Shown here piece by piece: positions 49,895 through 59,562 of a DNA stretch of 64,000 bases (the first letter of the stretch is position 1; every line of letters begins with the position of its first letter). The notes under the pieces are model-generated. The model did not search any database. It was not told the origin of the DNA and saw only the letters and a list, made by a program, of their open reading frames with translations. The stretch spans positions 32,746-96,745 of the forward strand of contig JARGXX010000019.1 in the NCBI GenBank assembly GCA_030374765.1. The letters run 5' to 3'. The DNA comes from Agarophyton chilense (taxonomy: Eukaryota; Rhodophyta; Florideophyceae; Gracilariales; Gracilariaceae). The position numbers were made by a program, and so were the translations under genes.

Positions 49895-50668
49895 TCATAG
49901 ACGGAAGCAGTTTACTATTTTCGAAGTTGCTGCACGCACTACCGCACAGCGGGATATAATAACCAAGGTCAGAAGGGAATAGTTGGAAGAACCCGGATTG
50001 CTGTGCGCGCAAGCCGAATCGCCAGCGGAGTTACTCCCGCCGGTCAGGCGTGCCACGAAGGCGTCTCTCATCGTACCGATATCGCCGCTCGCCGCTTGCG
50101 CGTTCAGCCGAACACCCAGAAGGAAATGGGAGATCACGACCGCCTCTGGGCGTATGGGAACCTCGATAACTTCCGGTTCGTCCGGCAACGCCGCCGCCAC
50201 TGGATCGACGACTGCACCTGCGTGAGTCGCTCCCTGCGCCGGCTGCGCCGTAGTATTGGCCCCATCGGGGTCTCCCACGTTTTCCATGACCTCCTCGCCA
50301 CGGTATTCGCCCTCCTCCTCCGGGAGATCATCACCGCCATAGGCGTAGTAGAAGTCATCCGAGTTGACAAACCCCACGGGGTGCCCGTATGGTATGCCTC
50401 GCGTAGCCATCCGGAGTGCCGATGCCTCCGCCTCGGAGACCTCTTGCTGTTCCCATGGGTTAAAGAAGATGAAATCTCTCGCCAACGGCGTGCGACGCCC
50501 CGGAGACCGATCAGCCCCACCGGCTTCTTGATCACGGCCGCTCTGCCGGAGAGGCACGACAGCCCAGTCGACACGCCCGATGATGTTGATGAGCTCCTGA
50601 GCTTCATCAGCGTTATTGACACCTCCAAGAGGGAGTTGAAGGTCCAGCTGCCGGATGTAACCACGCAA
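49895..50668 (-). CDS. Antisense module of chromovirus, part B (copy 1)
   Basis: A 257-codon minus-strand frame between the chromodomain and the 3' LTR, convergent with pol. It begins at a non-ATG codon, which suggests it is a second exon: a 3' splice-site-like pyrimidine stretch ending CGGCAG lies at its start, and part A upstream ends in GG|GTAGTG. The protein has QLDLQLPLGGVNNADEAQEL near the start, an acidic middle (YAYGGDDLPEEEGEYRGEE) and a hydrophobic tail. No family recognised. The copy-2 version differs at almost no residue. Confidence 0.6.
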   Translation of the reverse strand: MRGYIRQLDLQLPLGGVNNADEAQELINIIGRVDWAVVPLRQSGRDQEAGGADRSPGRRTPLARDFIFFNPWEQQEVSEAEASALRMATRGIPYGHPVGFVNSDDFYYAYGGDDLPEEEGEYRGEEVMENVGDPDGANTTAQPAQGATHAGAVVDPVAAALPDEPEVIEVPIRPEAVVISHFLLGVRLNAQAASGDIGTMRDAFVARLTGGSNSAGDSACAHSNPGSSNYSLLTLVIISRCAVVRAATSKIVNCFRL

Positions 50669-50863
50669 ACGCGGAGGAAGATATTAAGGTCGATACTGGT
50701 CGTAGGCTTCCCACAAGACGTACGCCGCGGCGCGGACTGCCCATTCGGTTAGGATCACGGACCATAAGCCGGAGTGCGGATCCTCGATGAGGTATGGGCC
50801 CAGATACGAGACGACTGGAGGCAACTCCGCGTAACATACCCGGCACACCTCGACGGAGGACCA

Positions 50864-51848
50864 CTACCCAGGCAGGGGAACGTATCGCTCGAACTGATAG
50901 AAGGGACTAATCCGGTTTATCTCCGTGTTCTGATAAGGAACAAAGAACCCAAAGCGGAATCTGCCCCCACGCTCCTCGCGGATGAAGTTCTGTAACCACC
51001 GATATCGGGACTCACGACGAAGGTGACGGAACTCGGCACGAATGATCGGACGGATCCAGCAGATCGCTTCTTGACGCGCTCGCGGTTGACCGCGCCATGC
51101 GTAAGTTTCCAACGCTGCAAGGCGGTCACAATAGCCGATCTCACCCTGCGTCCGGTACATTCGTATGTCGAAGCCGTATTCGTCGGGGATGGGGTAGTAA
51201 AAGTTTGCCCGGTTGATCCGTGAGTAACCGATGCGGACGAAGGTAAAATGCGCCTCTTCCGCCAACTCGCGCCTTCGCCGCAGAATCGAGTGAATGGGAG
51301 CCGCCACACGGCGTCGACAGTCCCACGAAGTGGTGATCAAAGCTGGCAGCTCGCCCGAGAGACGCACATTTCCATCAGCATACGACGCCACGAGTTCTTC
51401 GTCGAAGAACGCTGTCGGATGGACCCACGGAGCTCTCTGGAGAATCTCCGCATGTTGACGCGGGTTTAACCCGACGAGTTCTTCGTAATTGGGCCAAGTG
51501 TCCTCCGCAGGAGTGATTTGGCTTGATGCTTCAACGGGACCCCGGGATCGGCTCGGCGCGGTTGACGAGGCACCCCCCCCCCGGAGGGGCAGCCGAATGG
51601 AAACCGGAGAAGTAACCCCGGCGGGGATTGTTACCACCGTTCATCGGGAGTACTGGTCGCCGAGGTATCGGGGTGTGTTCGCTGGAAGTTGGCGTACGAT
51701 GCGGAAGAACTCTCGGAGTTCGAGGAGAGGTTACCGCGTTGGTGCGTTTGTCGTTCGGTTGTGCAGCTCTGCCTTCGACAGTCGAGTGGTTGCTGGACGC
51801 GTTACGCGGCTCCCTTTTATGCCGGTTGGACCGTTGCCTCCCCGCCAT
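50864..51848 (-). CDS. Antisense module of chromovirus, part A (copy 1)
   Basis: Minus-strand frame starting at an ATG at 51848, just inside the polypurine tract. The first 105 codons (51848-51531) are basic and low in complexity (MAGRQRSNRHKREPRNAS). A C/G homopolymer run shifts the frame near 51,580, after which the main frame (to 50864) codes a compact protein-like domain: DTWPNYEELVGLNPRQHAEI, SWDCRRRVAAPIHSILRRRR, FVRIGYSRINRANFYYPIPD and RYRWLQNFIREERGGRFRFG. Its length (328 codons in all), conserved aromatic/Arg core and retention in copy 2 suggest a real gene. No homology recognised, and it does not look like an envelope protein (no signal or anchor). Confidence 0.6.
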
Positions 51849-51869
51849 GTCGACGGCGTGTTAGTCACC

Positions 51870-51883
51870 TAAGGAGGGGGATA
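51870..51883 (+). other. Polypurine tract
   Basis: A purine-rich run (TAAGGAGGGGGATA) directly before the 3' LTR, the plus-strand primer site of LTR elements. Confidence 0.85.
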
Positions 51884-52768
51884 TGAAGGACAATGCCCTT
51901 CAACGGGGTTTCTTCCCAGGACTTTGAGATTTCGCTCGCTTGAGGACTAGCTTGGTCTATGACAAGCTATACCGCTATTGCGTGCCGACGGCCGGTTAGG
52001 ACCGGAGGTGCACACTGATGGAACACGTGGACTGCACGGATGCCGACGCGCGAGTGCGAGGCGTGCCACACGTGGCCCGGAATCTACCTAATGCGTAGTA
52101 TTATTTAGTATTTTTAGTATTTATTTAGCTACGCTATCGCTATTTCGTGTCTGTTTTTCGGGCGCGCGCCCACTGTCAGGGGCCGCGCGCCACACTATTA
52201 GGAGGTTGAGCACTGCTCCCCAGAAAACACCCTCTTGGGAGATACCGAAAAGCGAGTCTTGGCTCTGAACTTTTCGCCTTCGGCGCGTCTTCACCGCATA
52301 CTGCGTGAGCGACCGTTGCACGTTAGTTCATCCACCCCTCTGTCGACCATAGTGCTATCACCACCGTGGGTTCATATTTAATCGCCGATACTTGTCGTAG
52401 TCTCGCCCTTGTAAAGGGTTTCGCCCCCGTTTCCTCTTGTTCTCCTTTCTGGCTCTCGTTAGTGGCCGCCTCACTCAGCCCGCTCTTCCACCTCATACGA
52501 GTGTTTCCTCGCTCCTTTTCCGACAATCGCCGTGATACCGCTCCGCCTAGGATTGGTCACACCCCGGGCTGTGCCGTGCTCACCGAAACACTGTAGGTAT
52601 ATCCCGTCGGATTGGCCTCGGTCTTACACCCGACTTCGTCGTGCCTTTCCAGAGTGGCTCTGTTTCTGTGCTCCGCTGGGACGCGTCTCCTCCGCCTGAG
52701 GCGTGTCTCTCAAGAGAGAAAGATCCCGAACATCTTCGTGGTGCCTTCGCTCCAAGCGTTGTCCTACA
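51884..52768 (+). repeat. 3' LTR of copy 1
   Basis: 885 bp, TGAAGGACAA..TTGTCCTACA. By eye it is closer to the LTR of copy 2 (56314-57200) than to the 5' LTR of its own element. Confidence 0.95.
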
Positions 52769-53637
52769 TTGCTCTCCGAATTCAGGACAGCAATACCGTA
52801 GATAAGACGAAAAAGTGTTAACCCAAAAAAAGAAGATCAGTATCTCCTGCTACCTCCCGAGCTCTGGTCTTTGGTCCCATTAAGCTGACTAATAGTATAA
52901 CAGAAAGTACAAGTATTGCGTTGCTCTTCGATTAACACAAGATTCCAATAATTGAAACCTGGAGAAACATTCGTATATTTATGGGAAGTTGTTTTGCGAT
53001 ATCTGCAAAAAAAATTGAACTCCAATATGGTTTTATTTGTTTAGCTTGGCCTGAAACAAAATCGTACGCCACGAAAACCACTTTGTATATCTCTATGGCC
53101 TTGGTTCGAGAATAGCACAAACATATCTCGTTTGCCAGAATTCATGTTTGATCTAGGGAAATTGTAAACGTCATATCCGTTCAAAGTAATTGGGGGACAC
53201 AACGCCGGTGTTTACAATCCAAAGGGGGGCAAGTAGTAGATACGCCCTCGAAAGTACCAGCCCAGAATAGGGCAAAGAAAAGTAGTCAAAGAATGACGAC
53301 AAAAAGAGTGCAATTTGTAGAGAGTGTGATTGATAAAATGATCAATATATATATATGACAGGCAGAGGCTAAGGTATACAAATGTGATGTAATACATAAA
53401 ATATGTATAGTTTTATAGCACTATGTAAACACTAACATAATATATCTCAAAAGATCTAGAAAATAGTATTGTTCTTCTTTCGAACGCCAGCACGATGACG
53501 ACGATATTTTAAATGAACTCAGATATTGTGAGATTGAAGAAACTTGATATCGAATTTACGGCACAAGACGTCTGTATCTTTGTAATAAGCGCATCAAAGT
53601 ACTTTTTGTGCTTACACCGGCCTTTTTGTCCCTCCAA

Positions 53638-54150
53638 TTAGCTCTGGCTATGCAATTTGATGCTGCAGACAACGCAGCGCTTCAATGAGAGTGTACGAGA
53701 TAGAGGGGAGCTGCAACGCTTCTCAAAATTAGTAACGACACGAAGGAAATGACGTGCGCGCTGGTTGCTAAGAAGTTCGGTAGAAGGCGTAGAGTCGGGG
53801 AGGGATGTGATTTCTTTGGTGACGCTGTAGGCTTCCACTTCCAAATCGGAATCTTTCAGTGTTGAATATTCTCTCAATGAAATCATAGAAGTTGGCACTA
53901 TATGCAAGACAGACAAATGTCAATACCTCCACACAATACCAAAAGAGCAGTGAAAGTCATTTACTCTTGACCAAATGCCAAATGGTCGTAAAATGTGAGC
54001 CCTACTCTGTATCAAGCGGTTCTGTTGACCACAGAAGGTGCTAAACAGTCCCGCGTGAGTGACGGGTTCGCAGAAAGAAACTGTGTAGTCGAGGTAGAGA
54101 GCGGACCCAACCTGCAAGTAAAGAAAGAGAAGGCGGAGGTTTGATGGCAA
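53638..54150 (-). other. Possible gene fragment, low support
   Basis: Two adjoining minus-strand frames. The upstream one (LYLDYTVSFCEPVTHAG, then LFSTFCGQQNRLIQSRAHIL) starts behind a pyrimidine-rich TTGCAG; the downstream one (HFLRVVTNFEKRCSSPLS) follows with no clear splice. Neither has an ATG in a good place or a known domain. It may be decayed repeat. Confidence 0.2.
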
Positions 54151-55003
54151 GAGAGACAGAGACTGTGCTTAAAGATGTTTTTGGTGCCAAAGAAGAGGGT
54201 CTAAGCCACTATACTCGAACTGACTTGACCGGAGTTCGTCGGAGCTGACAAAGGTTAGCCTTATATAGACCATTCGGAGTAAGGCCGGCGCGAGAATTTG
54301 TGGGGATTTCGGTCTGAAACCGGGCAGCCTGTTCTAATTGCGCGCTTTACTCGACGCAGAACGCATTTGCGTTTAGTACTGAATTTGTGGTTCTAAATAA
54401 TTTTCTTTTTACAGCGTTACGTCCAAATATTAGCTTGATTACTATATTAGTTGTTTGGAACTGTAGGACCGACGGGCGTCGCTTACCTTAATATACACGA
54501 AGCGACGCACGTGTCGCTCGTGCGTTCCACATGCCACACAGATATATTCGGACGGAAATCCGATTTCGATCAATCCGATCAGGAGGTATCACAATCCTCT
54601 CGGTACCGGCATGACAGATGTTAATCCTCAAAAGGTCACCCTGTTTGTTTCGTTTGGCGGAATCTAATCGATTCGACTGAATATCATTACGGCCGCTTCT
54701 GCAGAAGCGTTCAAACTGTTCCTGACCAACGTTTTATTCCCTGAAACCTATCAGGCACCTGAAATCAATCCAAATACACGCCGTCAATAAGACTGTGAAC
54801 CGCCCGAACCGCTTCTATTTGAAATGAAATGCGGGGCACAAAAACCCGACTGCAGAGCTTGGGATCAAAATTTGTTGCCTTCTCCGAAACTTTTCTGAAT
54901 TGAAACCAAAAAATCAGCACTTGCGCTTTTACAGAAACTACTATATGCTGTTCCTGTAAAGCACTAACTAGCACTATGGAGCGAAATGCGATAATCCTGG
55001 AAG

Positions 55004-55417
55004 ATGAGATCTGAGTTTTTCAAAGAATACCTCTTTCTTTGTCATAAATACACTCGAAAAGATAAAACGTGGCTTTTTTCTCGTACCTGGTTTCAGTACA
55101 CTTCTATGAGTCTGTCATGGAAGAAATCCGATGCAGAATTAGGAACTTTCACCCTTAAGAACCACTCAAAACCGTACTATAAGGTCAGAAGAAAGTTGCA
55201 TTGCGAGGCAACTACGAAAGTAAGCCAGACTCTTGAGAAGCGGGTGATCGAGTCTGCTGCAGTTTCTGCAGCCTGTAATCCTCTTCCGATAAGCGTTTGT
55301 TACCAAAAATCGGGTATGAAACACTTTTTAGGAGCCCTCGTCGCTGCGGAACAGTCGATTCCCGTCACTGCGAAGGTTGATATTATTAACATTTTGCCCT
55401 CTGCCCCAAGTGTTTGA
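55004..55417 (+). pseudogene. Probable hAT-type transposase remnant
   Basis: A 137-codon frame whose second half reads VSAACNPLPISVCYQKSGMK, then HFLGALVAAEQSIPVTAKVD and IINILPSAPSV. This resembles the pre-catalytic part of hAT transposases (PFSVVEDEGFRHLL..LPSR..V pattern). Downstream the sequence breaks into many frames with stops to about 56,200. Fragmentary and inactive. Recognised from pattern only. Confidence 0.35.
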
Positions 55418-56313
55418 GAAGCAGTGAAAAGGCTCGCAAAAAAAGAGAGAGTGTGACATCTCGTTGAAAACTTGTCGGAGTTGTGGCACTGCAGAGGACG
55501 TGTAACATGCAACGGACCCAAAGAATATACCACAGGGGTGAAGCATTACGACTTTGTTGTTCACTACTTTCTGGTTGGAAATTTTCATATGTGACGAGAA
55601 AGAGAGACTTTCAACTGATGAAAAGGTCACTTTTTCTCGGTCAACACAAAGGGACCGAATCTGCCATAGCGATTAAAAGCACTCTCGACCAGGCCCTGTT
55701 GTCTCGGTTTGGACTTGAAATTAATTTGTTCGTGAAAATCTTTGCATTCCTAACCGATTGCGCTTCGAGCCTGCCGCAAATAGTGGCGGCTTCGTCCTCC
55801 CCCCAGGGAGTTCCGTTCAGCGAGAAGTGAATGGGGTGCTTTTGACATCAGCTGAACACGGCAATGAAACATGTCGTAGAAAACATTTGTCCTGATAACG
55901 TCATCGTCAAAGATCTTGATTTCGGTTAAGACTCTTGTCCGTATATTTAAGCAGGGAATCTGGAATAATGAGCTTCCAGATGGTTTTGCACTCATTCAAG
56001 AATTGGAAACTAGGTTTGGTACGACGAAAGCAGTAGTGGAATGATTTGTTGATGCGTCGCAGTATTGTGCCGCATTGACGGGTTGTTCAGCGTAAGGGTC
56101 TCGACCGGTCGTAGCGTGGTAGAGTGGGTCCTAGTATTCAAATCCTTGCCGGCGGCACTCCCACAGTACTTGATGCAATGGGCTGGCGTTTACTGCGTAG
56201 TACTGCAGGTTGGAAATACGGAAACGATGGCTTAAAGACCAAAATGTGGAACTAATATACCAAAGGGGGTTATTTAGTATCCTAACAGTGCCTACCGTAC
56301 TCTAAGGGAGAGA

Positions 56314-57200
56314 TGTAGGACAATTCTTGGAGCGGAGACACCACGAAGATGTTCGGGATCTTCCTCTCTTGAGAGAGACACGCCTCAGGCGGAGGAGACG
56401 CGTCCCAGCGAAGCACAGAAACAGAGCCACTCTGGAAAGGCACGACGAAGTCGGGTGTAAGACCGAGGCCAATCCGACGGGATATACCTACAGTGTTTCG
56501 GTGAGCACGGCACAGCCCGGGGTGTGACCAATCCTAGGCGGAGCGGTATCACGGCGATTGTCGGAAAAGGAGCGAGGAAACACTCGTATGAGGTGGAAGA
56601 GCGGGCTGAGTGAGGCGGCCACTCACGAGAGCCAGAAAGGAGAACAAGAGGAAACGGGGGCGAAACCCTTTACAAGGGCGAGACTACGACAAGTATCGGC
56701 GATTAAATATGAACCCACGGTGGTGATAGCACTATGGTCGACAGAGGGGTGGATGAACTAACGTGCAACGGTCGCTCACGCAGTATGCGGTGAAGACGCG
56801 CCGAAGGCGAAAAGTTCAGAGCCAAGACTCGCTTTTCGGTATCTCCCAAGAGGGTGTTTTCTGGGGAGCAGTGCTCAACCTCCTAATAGTGTGGCGCGCG
56901 GCCCCTGACAGTGGGCGCGCGCCCGAACAACAGACACGAAATAGCGATAGCGTAGCTAAATAAATACTAAAAATACTAAATAATACTAAGCATTAGGTAG
57001 ATTCCGGGCCACGTGTGGCAGGCCTCGCACTCGAGCGTCGGCATCCGTGCAGTCCACGTGTTCCACCAGTGTGCACCTCCGGTCCTAACCGGCCGTCGGC
57101 ACGCAGTAGTGGTATAGCTTGTCATGGACCAAGCTAGTCCTCAAGCGAGCGAAATCTCAAAGTCCTGGGAAGAAACCCCGTTGAAGGGCATTGTCCTTCA
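56314..57200 (-). repeat. 3' LTR of copy 2
   Basis: 887 bp, reading (plus strand) TGTAGGACAA..TTGTCCTTCA. Shares most of the variant bases of the copy-1 3' LTR rather than those of the copy-1 5' LTR. Confidence 0.93.
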
Positions 57201-57214
57201 TATCCCCCTCCTTA
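57201..57214 (-). other. Polypurine tract of copy 2
   Basis: TATCCCCCTCCTTA on the plus strand, the complement of the copy-1 tract, directly next to the LTR. Confidence 0.8.
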
Positions 57215-57235
57215 GGTGACTAACACGCCGTCGAC

Positions 57236-58219
57236 ATGGCGGGGAGGCAACGGTCCAACCGGCATAAAAGGGAGCCGCGTAACGCGTCCAGCAACCACTC
57301 GACTGTCGAAGGCAGAGCTGCACAACCGAACGACAAACGCACCAACGCGGTAACCTCTCCTCGAACTCCGAGAGTTCTTCCGCATCGTACGCCAACTTCC
57401 AGCGAACACACCCGATACCTCGGCGACCAGTACTCCCGATGAACGGTGGTAACAATCCCCCGCCGGGGTTACTTCTCCGGTTTCCATTCGGCTGCCCCTC
57501 CGAAGGGGGGTGCCTCGTCAACCGCGCCGAGCCGATTTCGGGGTCCCGTTGAAGCATCAAGCCAATTCACTCCTGCAGAGGACACTTGGTCCAATTACGA
57601 AGAACTCGTCGGGTTAAACCCGCGTCAACATGCGGCGATTCTCCAGAGAGCTCTGTGGTTCCATCCGACAGAGTTCTTCGACGAAGAACTCGTGGCGTCG
57701 TATGCTGATGGAAATGCGCGTCTCCCGGGCGAGCTGCCAGCTTTGATCACCACTTCGTGGGACTGTCGACGCCGTGTGGCGGCTCCCATTCACTCGATTC
57801 TGCGGCGAAGGCGCGAGTTGGCGGAAGAGGCGCATTGTACCTTCGTCCGCATCGGTTACTCACGGATCAACCGGGCAATCTTTTACTATCCCATCCCCGA
57901 CGAATACGGCTTCGACCTACGAATGTACCGGACGCAGGGTGAGATCGGCTATTGTGACCGCCTTGCAGTGTTGGAAACTTACGCATGGCGCGGTCAACCG
58001 CGAGCGCGTCAAGAAGCGATCTGCTGGATCCGTCCGATCATTCGTGCCGAGTTCCGTCACCTTCGTCGTGAGTCCCGATATCGGTGGTTACAGAACTTCA
58101 TCCGCGAGGAGCGTGGGGGCAGATTCCGCTTTGGGTTCTTTGTTCCTTATCAGAACACGGAGATAAACCGGATTAGTCCCTTCTATCAGTTCGAGCGATA
58201 CGTTCCCCTGCCTGGGTAG
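57236..58219 (+). CDS. Antisense module part A (copy 2)
   Basis: Counterpart of 50864-51848. It starts at an ATG (57236) with the same basic leader; an extra C in a C-run near 57,457 shifts the frame, and the main frame continues to TAG at 58217-58219. The G-run that shifts the frame in copy 1 is here AAGGGGGG and in frame, so each copy is broken at a different place. That implies an intact ancestor. The core protein matches copy 1 with a few substitutions (for example HAAIL for HAEIL). Confidence 0.6.
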
Positions 58220-58414
58220 TGGTCCTCCGTCGAGGTGTGCCGGGTATGTTACGCGGAGTTGCCTCCAGTCGTCTCGTATCTGGGCCCATACCTCATCGAG
58301 GATCCGCACTCCGGCTTATGGTCCGTGGTCCTAACCGAATGGGCAGTCCGCGCCGTGGCGTACGTCTTGTGGGAAGCCTACGACCAGTATCGACCTTAAT
58401 ATCTTCCTCCGCGT

Positions 58415-59188
58415 TTGCGTGGTTACATCCGGCAGCTGGACCTTCAACTCCCTCTTGGAGGTGTCAATAACGCTGATGAAGCTCAGGAGCTCATCAACAT
58501 CATCGGGCGTGTCGACTGGGCTGTCGTGCCTCTCCGGCAGAGCGGCCGTGATCAAGAAGCCGGTGGGGCTGATCGGTCTCCGGGGCGTCGCACGCCGTTG
58601 GCGAGAGATTTCATCTTCTTTAACCCATGGGAGCAGCAAGAGGTCTCCGAGGCGGAGGCATCGGCACTCCGGATGGCTACGCGAGGCATACCATACGGGC
58701 ACCCCGTGGGGTTTGTCAACTCGGATGACTTCTACTACGCCTATGGCGGTGATGATCTCCCGGAGGAGGAGGGCGAATACCGTGGCGAGGAGGTCATGGA
58801 AAACGTGGGAGACCCCGATGGGGCCAATACTACGGCGCAGCCGGCGCAGGGAGCGACTCACGCAGGTGCAGTCGTCGATCCAGTGGCGGCGGCGTTGCCG
58901 GACGAACCGGAAGTTATCGAGGTTCCCATACGCCCAGAGGCGGTCGTGATCTCCCATTTCCTTCTGGGTGTTCGGCTGAACGCGCAAGCGGCGAGCGGCG
59001 ATATCGGTACGATGAGAGACGCCTTCGTGGCACGCCTGACCGGCGGGAGTAACTCCGCTGGCGATTCGGCTTGCGCGCACGGCAATCCGGGTTCTTCCAA
59101 CTATTCCCTTCTGACCTTGGTTATTATATCCCGCTGTGCGGTAGTGCGTGCAGCAACTTCGAAAATAGTAAACTGCTTCCGTCTATGA
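58415..59188 (+). CDS. Antisense module part B (copy 2)
   Basis: 257 codons, counterpart of 49895-50668 and identical but for one seen residue (Gly for Ser in CAHGNPGSS). It starts at TTG, with a CGGCAG acceptor-like site at about 58431-58436; the possible donor is GG|GTAGTG at about 58215. Splicing of about 220 bp would join parts A and B, but the resulting phase must be checked. Confidence 0.6.
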   Translation: MRGYIRQLDLQLPLGGVNNADEAQELINIIGRVDWAVVPLRQSGRDQEAGGADRSPGRRTPLARDFIFFNPWEQQEVSEAEASALRMATRGIPYGHPVGFVNSDDFYYAYGGDDLPEEEGEYRGEEVMENVGDPDGANTTAQPAQGATHAGAVVDPVAAALPDEPEVIEVPIRPEAVVISHFLLGVRLNAQAASGDIGTMRDAFVARLTGGSNSAGDSACAHGNPGSSNYSLLTLVIISRCAVVRAATSKIVNCFRL

Positions 59189-59316
59189 CGTATTTGTTTT
59201 CTTCCTTCTCTTCCACTTCTTCTGAGTGTCCTTCTCCAGGTCTTCTGTGCATCTTCTCCTTCTTCCAAGGGTCCTTACCCAGATCTTCTGTTCCTTTATC
59301 CCCATCGGGTGTCTTC

Positions 59317-59562
59317 TTATCCCATTTGGGCTCGGTCTATGGTAGCCGGCAAAGCCGTGACAGTACGAAGATGATACTGTACCACCTTTGACCGAGGTAG
59401 GTGCTCTATCGGTTCGTCTGAATCCCATTCGGGGCCGTACCCGTACCAACGGACCAAGTATTGGATATACCCCTTTGGGTGGTAGGAGTGCTCCAAAATG
59501 CGTCCGACCACGAACTCTTGTCGGTACACTTCCCGGCCATCCCGTATGAAGGTGTCGCTATT
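59317..59562 (-). CDS. Chromodomain of copy 2
   Basis: Matches the copy-1 chromodomain (EFVVGRILEHSYHPKGYIQY) and is likewise preceded by an in-frame TGA (59563-59565 on the plus strand as TCA). Confidence 0.85.
   Translation of the reverse strand, partial: NSDTFIRDGREVYRQEFVVGRILEHSYHPKGYIQYLVRWYGYGPEWDSDEPIEHLPRSKVVQYHLRTVTALPATIDRAQMG

Larger units (their letters stand above)
41644..52768 (+). mobile_element. Ty3/gypsy chromovirus, copy 1 (complete, 11.1 kb)
   Basis: A full-length LTR retrotransposon: 5' LTR, candidate primer-binding site, gag, PR-RT-RNase H-integrase-chromodomain in the Ty3/gypsy order, antisense gene module, polypurine tract, 3' LTR. The chromodomain after integrase makes it a chromovirus. 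gag and pol contain several in-frame stops and frameshifts, so this copy is probably not autonomous. Its body is GC-richer than the surrounding spacers. Confidence 0.95.
52769..56313. other. Spacer between the two chromoviruses
   Basis: 3.5 kb of AT-richer sequence with no intact gene. It contains short frames at 53638-53916 and 53920-54150 (minus), which lie after a good 3' splice-like site (TTTCTTTACTTGCAG, reverse strand near 54,115), so a spliced minor gene is possible, and a likely hAT-type remnant at 55004-55417. An AT microsatellite (ATATATATATAT) is at 53345-53356. Confidence 0.5.

Noticed and set aside
56100-56170. tRNA-like stretch
   Set aside because: A few tRNA-like words appear (TTCAAATCC), but acceptor and D stems do not pair.
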